Shown piece by piece: positions 6,914-12,664 of a stretch of DNA of 12,664 bases. The stretch comes from Gallionella sp. UBA4737. Lineage in GTDB: Bacteria > Pseudomonadota > Gammaproteobacteria > Burkholderiales > Gallionellaceae. The notes under the pieces were generated by a model, which saw only the letters and a list, made by a program, of their open reading frames with translations, did not search any database and was not told the DNA's origin. Location: assembly GCA_002403995.1 (NCBI GenBank), contig DHIV01000136.1, positions 246 through 12,909 of the forward strand, written 5' to 3'. Positions within the stretch are counted from its first letter, which is position 1. Every line of letters starts with the position of its first letter. Both the position numbers and the translations under genes were made by a program.

Positions 6914-7741
6914 ATGAACACAGCCGCATCCGGCAGATTTGCCATCAAGACATCTGAGCTGACACGCCAGTTCGGAACTTTGACTGCGGTGGATCACATC
7001 GAGCTGCGCATTCCCTATGGCGAAATCTTCGGCTTGCTTGGTGCGAACGGTGCAGGAAAGAGCACCGTGATCAAGATGCTCACGACACTGCTGTCGCCGA
7101 CCTCCGGGTCAGCCGAAGTCGGCGGATTCGACATCGCCCAATCTCCGGGAGAGGTCAGGCGGCGCATCGGCTATGTGTCGCAACTCGTGTCGGCCGACGG
7201 CGCGCTGACCGGCTATGAGAATCTGCGCCTGTCGGCCAAACTCTATGGCCTGAGCAAGTCGGAGCGGGACGACCGCATTACCGATGCATTGAGCTTCATG
7301 GGCCTTGCCGACTCGGCGCGCAAACTGGTACGCACCTATTCCGGCGGCATGATCCGCAGGCTGGAACTTGCCCAAGCCATGCTGCATCGACCGGCGATCC
7401 TGTTTCTGGACGAGCCGACGATCGGGCTCGATCCGGTTGCGCGCCGAGTGGTATGGGATCGCCTGCTTGATCTCAGGCGCGACTATGGCATGACGGTGCT
7501 CATCACCACGCACGACATGGAAGAAGCCGAAACACTTTCCGGCCAGTTGGCGATCCTGCATCAGGGCCGGGTAAGCGTGGTCGGCAAGCCTGCCGAGTTG
7601 CGCGCGGGACTGAGCGTTGAACTGGGTGCGGACGCGACCATGGATGACGTGTTCGTGCATTACGCGGGTGGCTTGATACACGAGGGCGGGACTTTCCGCG
7701 AGGTCGCCCAGACACGCAGGACTGCTCACCGTCTCGGCTGA
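6914..7741 (+). CDS. ABC-2 type exporter, ATP-binding protein
   Basis: This 275-residue ATPase of the DrrA/NodI-like ABC-2 exporter group has a complete set of motifs: Walker A GANGAGKST (43-51), Q-loop Q90, signature YSGGM (142-146), Walker B ILFLDEP (162-168) and switch histidine H200. The signature is followed by IRRLELAQAMLHRP, normal for this group. The C-terminal tail of about 60 residues after the switch region is typical of drug- or polysaccharide-export ATPases. It forms an operon with the permease starting 12 bp after its stop, and it would power that exporter at the inner membrane. The ribosome binding site is weak. The substrate is unknown; candidates are a drug, lipid or surface polymer. 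Confidence 0.93.
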   Translation: MNTAASGRFAIKTSELTRQFGTLTAVDHIELRIPYGEIFGLLGANGAGKSTVIKMLTTLLSPTSGSAEVGGFDIAQSPGEVRRRIGYVSQLVSADGALTGYENLRLSAKLYGLSKSERDDRITDALSFMGLADSARKLVRTYSGGMIRRLELAQAMLHRPAILFLDEPTIGLDPVARRVVWDRLLDLRRDYGMTVLITTHDMEEAETLSGQLAILHQGRVSVVGKPAELRAGLSVELGADATMDDVFVHYAGGLIHEGGTFREVAQTRRTAHRLG

Positions 7742-7752
7742 GCGACGAACAA

Positions 7753-8523
7753 ATGGAACGATTCTTCCGTGAGAGCGCCGCGATCGTTGAAGTTGAGCTG
7801 ATCAAGCTGGTCCGCGATCCGACCGAGATCATCTCGCGCGCGGTGCAGCCGGTGCTGTGGCTGGTGGTGTTCGGACAGGTGCTCGCCCAGGTGCGCGGCA
7901 TCCACACCGGGCAGTTGAGCTACCTCGCGTACATCACACCCGGCATCCTCGCGCAAAGCGTGCTGTTCAGCGCGATCTTCTATGGCATCGCGGTCATCTG
8001 GGAGCGCGACCTCGGCGTGGTGCATAAACTCTTGGTGAGTCCTGCCTGGCGAATTTCGCTGGTCTTTGGCAAAGCGCTCGCCGCCGGATTCCGCGGCCTG
8101 TTGCAGGCGGTGGTCATCTATCTCATTGCGCTCGTGATGCATGTCTCGCTCAGGCTCGATCCGCTGGCGATCTTCGCGGTGCTGGCCAGCGTGATGCTGG
8201 GCTCGGGGATCTTTGCCACTTTCTCGCTGATCATCGCGTGCATCGTCAAGACGCGCGAGCGTTTCATGGGCATCGGGCAGCTGCTGACGATGCCGATGTT
8301 TTTTGCGAGCAACGCGATCTATCCGCTGGACATCATGCCAGGCTGGCTGCGCGTCATCGCGCAGATCAATCCGCTCACTTATCTGATCGACGCGCTGCGC
8401 GGACTCATGATCACCGGAGGGGAAAGCGTACACGGCTACGCTGTCGACTTCGCTGTCATGTTCGCGGTGTTCGTTGTCCTGCTATCCGTCGCGGTGAAGT
8501 TGTACCCGACATTGGCGGAATGA
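7753..8523 (+). CDS. ABC-2 type exporter, permease
   Basis: This 256-residue integral membrane protein has about six transmembrane helices (near residues 30-46, 58-80, 110-132, 138-166, 172-192 and 232-250). It has the ABC-2 signature NPLTYLIDALRG at 206-217 and the usual P-x-x-FASNAIYPLDIMP loop before it. It resembles DrrB/NodJ-type permeases. It is one half of a dimeric exporter with the ATPase encoded immediately upstream, and it is the last gene of that unit. It converges on ftsB; the 140-bp spacer (8524-8663) holds no convincing terminator. Confidence 0.93.
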   Translation: MERFFRESAAIVEVELIKLVRDPTEIISRAVQPVLWLVVFGQVLAQVRGIHTGQLSYLAYITPGILAQSVLFSAIFYGIAVIWERDLGVVHKLLVSPAWRISLVFGKALAAGFRGLLQAVVIYLIALVMHVSLRLDPLAIFAVLASVMLGSGIFATFSLIIACIVKTRERFMGIGQLLTMPMFFASNAIYPLDIMPGWLRVIAQINPLTYLIDALRGLMITGGESVHGYAVDFAVMFAVFVVLLSVAVKLYPTLAE

Positions 8524-8663
8524 GTACCGGACCACCCCGGGTTTGTCAGACGCTTCCAAAAATTGACTGTCCGGCTTGTGTTGCGAAAGCGGCCCGTCAC
8601 ATAGAGCGCGGTTTAATTCCGGAACGATATCCTACAGCAATCAATCACAGAACCGGATGCGCA

Positions 8664-9005
8664 TTATTTTTGCGCCCTGGAAACGGTAGAAGCAGGCGAT
8701 GTCATCGCCTGCTTCTCTGCCGTTTGAACGGGTGGGTCTTCCAGAATCTGGTAGAACACTTCGTCGCGCCTGATCATGCCCAACTCGCTGCGTGCGCGCT
8801 CCTCGATAGCAGCCGTCCCTTGCTTGAGATCGCGCACCTCGGCATCCAGCACTGCGTTGCGCGTTTGCGCCAGTTGATTGGCTTGCTGTTGCGCTTCAAC
8901 CTGGCGATGCAAGTCCCACACTTTAAGCCAGCTGCCTTTGCCCAGCCAAAGCGGGTACTGCAACAGCAGCAGCAAGACGACCAGTATCAGTGTGGCCGCA
9001 CGCAT
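8664..9005 (-). CDS. ftsB: Cell division protein FtsB
   Basis: This 113-residue bitopic protein of the divisome FtsQLB complex signals septal wall synthesis. It has a short cytoplasmic N-terminus, one transmembrane helix (residues 4-21), a coiled coil (about 29-63) and the conserved block EERARSELGMIRRDEVFYQIL (69-88), which is diagnostic. It is the last gene of the pyrG-kdsA-eno-ftsB operon. The ATG at 9005 sits inside the TGATG flanking repeat of an inserted element, and its likely ribosome binding site, AGAGG, is contributed by the element's inverted terminal repeat. The last 20 or so residues (AEKQAMTSPAST region) are encoded partly by a 13-bp hairpin and make the tail somewhat longer than many FtsB proteins. 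Confidence 0.93.
   Translation of the reverse strand: MRAATLILVVLLLLLQYPLWLGKGSWLKVWDLHRQVEAQQQANQLAQTRNAVLDAEVRDLKQGTAAIEERARSELGMIRRDEVFYQILEDPPVQTAEKQAMTSPASTVSRAQK
8688..8716. repeat. 13-bp perfect hairpin in the ftsB 3' coding end
   Basis: Positions 8688-8700 and 8704-8716 are perfect reverse complements (AGAAGCAGGCGAT against ATCGCCTGCTTCT) around a 3-nt loop. The structure lies inside ftsB, 25 bp before its stop codon, and encodes residues around 98-106. No U-tract follows on either strand, so it is not a standard intrinsic terminator. It could be a short palindromic repeat that entered the gene end, or an mRNA 3' stabiliser. Confidence 0.7.
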
Positions 9006-9197
9006 CAGGAAGCCTCTAAAAACCCAGATTTCATCCCAACTGCTGCGTTACGTCAAAAATTTGGCTGCGGCCAGCCTGAAGGTTACTCTGCGCCAAAACT
9101 CCGTTTTCTTGCTTGCATATAACCCATATGCGGCGCGGCAAAATTTTTCCCGCGCCTGGCATTTGGGCGAACTCTGTGCTTTTAGAGGCTCCCATCA
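9003..9197. mobile_element. MITE-like element between eno and ftsB with 5-bp target duplication
   Basis: A 185-bp non-coding element (9008-9192) is bounded by inverted terminal repeats. The left end reads GGAAGCCTCTAAAA and the right end, reverse-complemented, reads GGAGCCTCTAAAA; the core AGCCTCTAAAA at 9011-9021 and 9180-9190 is perfect. Direct repeats CATCA flank it at 9003-9007 and 9193-9197. Inner ends are also loosely complementary (CAGATTTCATCCCAA against CAGAGTTCGCCCAAA). Internal hairpins are seen at 9063-9076 (GGCTG/CAGCC), 9115-9131 (GCATAT/ATATGC) and 9132-9156 (GGCGCGG/CCGCGCC). There is no transposase gene. It fills almost the whole eno-ftsB spacer. The structure fits a miniature inverted-repeat element; the family was not identified. 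Confidence 0.7.
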
Positions 9198-10478
9198 TCC
9201 CAATTGGTAATATGCGTCGCGTCCCGGATAAGAGGCAGTGTCACCCAAGTCTTCTTCAATACGCAACAGCTGGTTGTACTTCGCCATGCGATCTGAACGC
9301 GACATCGAACCGGTCTTGATCTGCATCACGTTGGTGGCCACGGCGATGTCGGCAATGGTACTGTCCTCGGTCTCGCCGGAACGATGCGAGATCACTGCGG
9401 TATAACCGGCACGCTTGGCCATTTCGATCGCGGCGAACGTTTCGGTGAGCGTACCGATCTGGTTGATCTTGATCAGTATTGAATTCGCCAGGCCCTGGCG
9501 GATGCCTTCGCCGAATATCTTGGTATTGGTGACGAACACGTCATCGCCGACGATCTGGATGGTCTTGCCCAGACGCTTGGTCAACAGCTTCCAGCCAGCC
9601 CAGTCATGTTCGCTCATGCCGTCCTCTATGCTGATCAGCGGGTACTTGTCCGTCCAGTTGGCGAGGTAATCGACGAACTGCGCCGAGGTCAATTTGAGTT
9701 TTTCGGAATCCAGGTGATACAAGCCATCCTTGTAGAATTCCGAGCTGGCGCAATCCAGGCCGATCGCCACGTCCTGCCCCGGCACATAGCCGGCAGCTTC
9801 GATGCCTTCGACGATCAATTTCAATGCCGCTTCGTTGCTGGGCAGGTTGGGCGCAAAACCGCCCTCGTCGCCCACGGTGGTCGGCATGCCTTTTTTATCG
9901 ATCAGCTTTTTCAGCGCATGGAACACTTCCGCACCGTAGCGCACTGCCTCGCGGAAGCTGGGCGCACCGACCGGGATGATCATGAATTCCTGCATGTCGA
10001 TATTGTTGTTGGCATGCGCGCCGCCGTTAATGATATTCATCATCGGCACCGGCATCGACATCCTGCCGGAACCGCCCAGATAGCGGTACAACGGCAAGCC
10101 GCTCTCTTCCGCAGCAGCGCGCGCCACGGCTATCGACACCGCCAGGATCGCATTCGCGCCAAGGCGGGATTTGTTTTCCGTGCCGTCCAGCTCGATCATG
10201 GTCTGGTCGATGAAAGCCTGCTCGGCGGCATCCAGGCCGATGATCGCCTCGGCGATCTCGGTGTTCACATTTTCCACCGCCTTCAATACGCCCCTGCCCA
10301 GATAGCGCTGCTTGTCGCCGTCGCGCAACTCGATCGCTTCCTTCTCGCCGGTGGATGCGCCGGACGGCACGGCGGCACGTCCCATCACTCCGGACTCCAG
10401 CAATACGTCCGCTTCCACGGTAGGGTTGCCGCGCGAATCCAGAATCTCGCGGGCGATCACATCAACAATTGCACTCAT
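9195..10478 (-). CDS. eno: Enolase
   Basis: This 427-residue protein interconverts 2-phosphoglycerate and phosphoenolpyruvate in glycolysis and may also serve in the RNA degradosome. The length is standard. It shows the Mg2+ loop PSGASTG (38-44), catalytic E205 in GDEGGFAP, metal ligands D242, E285 and D312, the enolase signature ILIKINQIGTLTET (334-347) with catalytic K337, SHRSGETED (364-372), and K388 in IKTGSMSRSDR. This last block reads SMSRSDR where many enolases have APSRSDR or similar. AAGGA precedes the ATG. It follows kdsA by 22 bp. Phosphoenolpyruvate, its product, is a substrate of KdsA, the neighbouring gene product. Its TGA stop forms part of the TGATG repeat next to the inserted element. 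Confidence 0.98.
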   Translation of the reverse strand: MSAIVDVIAREILDSRGNPTVEADVLLESGVMGRAAVPSGASTGEKEAIELRDGDKQRYLGRGVLKAVENVNTEIAEAIIGLDAAEQAFIDQTMIELDGTENKSRLGANAILAVSIAVARAAAEESGLPLYRYLGGSGRMSMPVPMMNIINGGAHANNNIDMQEFMIIPVGAPSFREAVRYGAEVFHALKKLIDKKGMPTTVGDEGGFAPNLPSNEAALKLIVEGIEAAGYVPGQDVAIGLDCASSEFYKDGLYHLDSEKLKLTSAQFVDYLANWTDKYPLISIEDGMSEHDWAGWKLLTKRLGKTIQIVGDDVFVTNTKIFGEGIRQGLANSILIKINQIGTLTETFAAIEMAKRAGYTAVISHRSGETEDSTIADIAVATNVMQIKTGSMSRSDRMAKYNQLLRIEEDLGDTASYPGRDAYYQLG

Positions 10479-10500
10479 TATTTTTTCCTTCTTCTTTCTT

Positions 10501-11352
10501 TTAAACGTTTTTCAAATCAATCATTTCTTCGATCAAACCCTGCTGCTTGACCGTTTCGTCCAGCACTTTCAATGTTTGCAACAATGCCTTGAGATGCCCG
10601 AGCGGGAACGCATTCGGCCCGTCCGACAATGCCTTGGCCGGATTCGGATGCGTCTCCATGAACAACCCGGAGATGCCTACCGCCACCGCAGCTCGCGCCA
10701 GCACCGGCACGAACTCGCGCTGTCCGCCGCTGACCGTGCCCTGTCCCCCGGGCAACTGCACCGAGTGCGTCGCATCGAACACCACCGGGCAACCGGTGTT
10801 GCGCATCACAGCCAGCGAGCGCATGTCCGACACCAGGTTGTTGTAGCCGAACGACGCGCCGCGTTCGCATACCATGATGTTGTCCGCGCCGCTGGCCTCG
10901 CGCGCCTTATCCACGACGTTCTTCATATCCCACGGCGACAGGAATTGACCCTTCTTGATGTTCACCGGCTTGCCGCATTTCGCGACCGCATGGATGAAAT
11001 CGGTCTGCCGGCACAGGAACGCCGGGGTTTGCAGCACATCGACCACCGCCGCGACCTGCGCGATCTCGTCTTCTGCATGCACATCGGTCAGCACCGGCAC
11101 ACCGATCTGTGCCTTCACTTCGGCGAGGATCTTCAGTCCGGCTTCCAAGCCGAAACCGCGAAACGATTTTCCCGAACTGCGGTTGGCCTTGTCATACGAA
11201 GACTTGTAGATGAAGTTGATCTTCAGCTCGTTGCAGATCTCCTTCAGCTTGCCGGCAGTATCCAAAGCCAGTTGCTGCGACTCGATCACGCAGGGTCCGG
11301 CGATCAGGAACAGCGGTTGGTTCAGACCGACATCAAATCCGCACAGCTTCAT
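10501..11352 (-). CDS. kdsA: 3-deoxy-8-phosphooctulonate synthase (KDO-8-P synthase), metal-dependent type
   Basis: This 283-residue enzyme condenses phosphoenolpyruvate with arabinose 5-phosphate to form KDO 8-phosphate, a step toward the inner core of lipopolysaccharide. Family blocks are IAGPCVIES (17-25), FIYKSSYDKANRSS (47-60), LTDVH (88-92), QTPAFLCRQTD (108-118), FDATHSVQ (192-199) and FMETHPNPAKALSDGPNA (231-248). C21, H196, E233 and D244 match the spacing of the four metal ligands of Aquifex KdsA (Cys11, His185, Glu222, Asp233), so this is the metal-dependent class; E. coli KdsA has Asn at the Cys position. GAGGTGG precedes the ATG. Its start overlaps the stop of a 32-codon upstream ORF by ATGA. 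It lies between pyrG and eno in the operon. Confidence 0.97.
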   Translation of the reverse strand: MKLCGFDVGLNQPLFLIAGPCVIESQQLALDTAGKLKEICNELKINFIYKSSYDKANRSSGKSFRGFGLEAGLKILAEVKAQIGVPVLTDVHAEDEIAQVAAVVDVLQTPAFLCRQTDFIHAVAKCGKPVNIKKGQFLSPWDMKNVVDKAREASGADNIMVCERGASFGYNNLVSDMRSLAVMRNTGCPVVFDATHSVQLPGGQGTVSGGQREFVPVLARAAVAVGISGLFMETHPNPAKALSDGPNAFPLGHLKALLQTLKVLDETVKQQGLIEEMIDLKNV

Positions 11353-11457
11353 GCCGCCACCTCATTATCTTGATATAAAACTCCATGCATGGCGATTTCG
11401 GTGGCTGGCGGCATTGCCCGCACCGCCGCTGCGCGCACCGTGTTCATGCCGCCACCT
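11348..11457. repeat. 15-bp direct repeat flanking an 80-bp insert at the pyrG-kdsA junction
   Basis: TTCATGCCGCCACCT occurs at 11348-11362 and again, identically, at 11443-11457, a 95-bp offset. On the minus strand both copies read AGGTGGCGGCATGAA, covering a ribosome binding site and an ATGA stop/start overlap: the first in transcription order holds the pyrG stop, the second the kdsA start. The 80 bp between (11363-11442) include a perfect CCATGCATGG palindrome at 11383-11392 and a segment GGTGGCTGGCGGCAT (11400-11414) imperfectly complementary to the repeat. No known element was recognised in them. Confidence 0.75.
11349..11447 (-). CDS. Possible 32-residue ORF coupled to pyrG and kdsA
   Basis: The ATG of this ORF overlaps the pyrG stop as ATGA, and its own stop overlaps the kdsA start as ATGA. 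It has an AAGGTGG ribosome binding site that is part of the pyrG end. The product would start MNTVRAAAVRAM and end VLYQDNEVAA; no motif, signal peptide or membrane segment is recognisable, and I know no homologue. It appears to be a by-product of the 15-bp direct repeat that brackets this spacer. It may be translated simply to carry ribosomes from pyrG into kdsA. It may not be a real gene. Confidence 0.3.
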   Translation of the reverse strand: MNTVRAAAVRAMPPATEIAMHGVLYQDNEVAA

Positions 11458-12664
11458 TCTCTTTCATTTTCATGGTTTGGCATTGCAGCGCCGCTTCCAC
11501 AAAGGATTTGAACAAGGGATGTCCGGTGCGCGGCGTGGAGGTGAATTCGGGATGGAACTGCACGCCGACAAACCACGGGTGCATGGACTGCGGCAATTCC
11601 ATTATCTCAGGCAAGTTTTCACTGGGCGTGCGCGCGGAAATGATCAGCCCGGATTTTTCCAGCGCAGGCACGTAATGGTTGTTGACTTCATAGCGATGGC
11701 GATGGCGTTCGTTCACCTCATCACCGTAAATGCGCTGCGCCATGGTGCCGGGCTTGATCGGGCAACGCTGCGAGCCGAGACGCATGGTTCCGCCCAGATC
11801 GGAGTCGTTGTTGCGCGTCTCGACCTTGCCATCGCGGTCACGCCATTCGGTGATCAGCGCGACCACCGGATGCTCGGTATTGAAATTGAATTCCGTGCTG
11901 TTCGCATCGTCCATGCCCGTCACATGGCGCGCAAACTCGATCACGGCCAACTGCATCCCAAGACAAATGCCGAGATACGGCACTTTATTTTCGCGTGCAA
12001 AACGAATCGCGGCAATCTTGCCTTCCGTGCCGCGCTTGCCGAAACCACCCGGAACCAGTATCGCATCGAAATGTTCCAAGCCTTGCATACTGGTGGTTTC
12101 AAGCACCTCGGAATCAATGTATTCGATGTTCACCTGCGTTGCGGTGTGTATCCCGGCGTGACGCAATGCCTCGATCAGCGACTTGTAGGATTCGGTCAGG
12201 TCGACATATTTGCCGACCATGCCGATGGTGATTTTATGCTGGGGATTTTCCAGCGCAGTCACCAGTTTCGCCCATACCGACAAATCAGCGGGCGGCAGAC
12301 TCAGCCCCAGCTCTTCACAGACGATACGATCCAGGCCTTGCTGGTTCAGCATTTGCGGCACCTTGTAAATGCTGTCCACATCCCACATCGAAATCACCGC
12401 TTCTTCGCGCACATTGGCGAACAGCGAAATCTTGGCTCGCTCGTCATCGGGAATCGGCCTGTCGGCGCGGCAGATCAACGCCGTCGGGAAAATGCCGATC
12501 TCGCGCAATTTTTGCACGCTGTGTTGCGTCGGCTTGGTCTTCAGCTCGCCTGCAGTGGCGATGAATGGAACCAGCGTGAGATGCACATAAGCGACCTGGT
12601 TGCGCCCCATGCGCAAGCCCATCTGCCGGGCGGCTTCGAGGAACGGCAGCGACTCGATGTCGCC
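11444..12664 (-). CDS. pyrG: CTP synthase (N-terminal end outside window)
   Basis: This enzyme makes CTP from UTP, ATP and glutamine. The window holds about 406 codons, starting in GDIESLPFLEAARQMGLRMG, so about 140-145 N-terminal residues (the ATP-binding P-loop end of the synthetase domain) are missing beyond 12664. Visible are HLTLVPFI, KTKPTQHSVQKLR and CRADRPIPDDERAKISLF of the synthetase domain. They are followed by the class I glutamine amidotransferase domain with LVPGGFGKRG, the nucleophile cysteine in GICLGMQ, HRHRYEVNN, and the His/Glu pair in QFHPEFTSTPR. An internal ATG at 12622 is not the true start. CTP is needed downstream to activate KDO as CMP-KDO, which suits its place before kdsA. 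Its TGA stop sits in the 15-bp repeat. Confidence 0.97.
   Translation of the reverse strand, partial: GDIESLPFLEAARQMGLRMGRNQVAYVHLTLVPFIATAGELKTKPTQHSVQKLREIGIFPTALICRADRPIPDDERAKISLFANVREEAVISMWDVDSIYKVPQMLNQQGLDRIVCEELGLSLPPADLSVWAKLVTALENPQHKITIGMVGKYVDLTESYKSLIEALRHAGIHTATQVNIEYIDSEVLETTSMQGLEHFDAILVPGGFGKRGTEGKIAAIRFARENKVPYLGICLGMQLAVIEFARHVTGMDDANSTEFNFNTEHPVVALITEWRDRDGKVETRNNDSDLGGTMRLGSQRCPIKPGTMAQRIYGDEVNERHRHRYEVNNHYVPALEKSGLIISARTPSENLPEIMELPQSMHPWFVGVQFHPEFTSTPRTGHPLFKSFVEAALQCQTMKMKEKVAA

Noticed and set aside
8659..8675. GCGCA/TGCGC inverted repeat around the ftsB stop as a terminator
   Set aside because: The stem is five base pairs with no U-tract after it on the ftsB strand.
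8238..9122. A 294-codon plus-strand frame running from the permease into the eno-ftsB element
   Set aside because: It overlaps the permease in another frame, is antisense to ftsB, and has no recognisable domain.
9606..11373. Long plus-strand open frames (314 and 353 codons) opposite eno and kdsA
   Set aside because: They lie antisense to two unmistakable enzymes, have biased shadow-type composition and show no domain.
11349..11576. A 75-codon minus-strand frame with a start inside pyrG
   Set aside because: Its first half is an alternative frame of the pyrG end. Only the last 32 codons, starting at the ATGA overlap, are worth considering, and they are listed separately.

Overview
The window looks like a GC-rich betaproteobacterial chromosome segment. 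The strongest clue is the pyrG–kdsA–eno–ftsB gene order on the minus strand, which is a typical betaproteobacterial arrangement. The protein sequences are compatible with Nitrosomonadales/Gallionellaceae-type organisms, but that placement is recall-based inference. No rRNA, tRNA, CRISPR array, phage gene or complete transposase gene was seen.

Left part (1–3225). An inverted pair of REP-type palindromes lies at the very edge. It is followed by a minus-strand metallo-beta-lactamase-fold hydrolase resembling class II cyclic-nucleotide phosphodiesterases. A plus-strand pair then encodes LemA and a membrane protein combining a GIDE-like domain with one canonical EF-hand loop. A minus-strand cytochrome b561 with its own rho-independent terminator converges on that pair. 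A short dRS3-like inverted repeat sits upstream of lemA.

Middle part (3226–8523). All genes are on the plus strand: a P-type cation ATPase of the PEEFP type, a nitroreductase-family flavoprotein with its own plausible promoter, and a two-gene ABC-2 exporter (ATPase plus permease).

Right part (8524–12664). A minus-strand housekeeping operon reads pyrG (its N-terminal end lies beyond the window), kdsA, eno, ftsB. It links CTP synthesis, KDO-8-phosphate synthesis for lipopolysaccharide, glycolysis and the divisome.

The most noteworthy observations are at two junctions of this operon. Between eno and ftsB lies a 185-bp non-coding, hairpin-rich element with inverted terminal repeats. It is flanked by a 5-bp direct repeat that is exactly the stop/start overlap TGATG, so removing the element and one repeat copy rebuilds a translationally coupled junction. 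Between pyrG and kdsA, a 15-bp direct repeat covering the ribosome binding site and an ATGA stop/start overlap brackets an 80-bp segment. This creates a 32-codon ORF coupled to both neighbours. I found no convincing wholly new multi-gene system. The junction insertions and the LemA/GIDE/EF-hand pair are the best candidates for follow-up.
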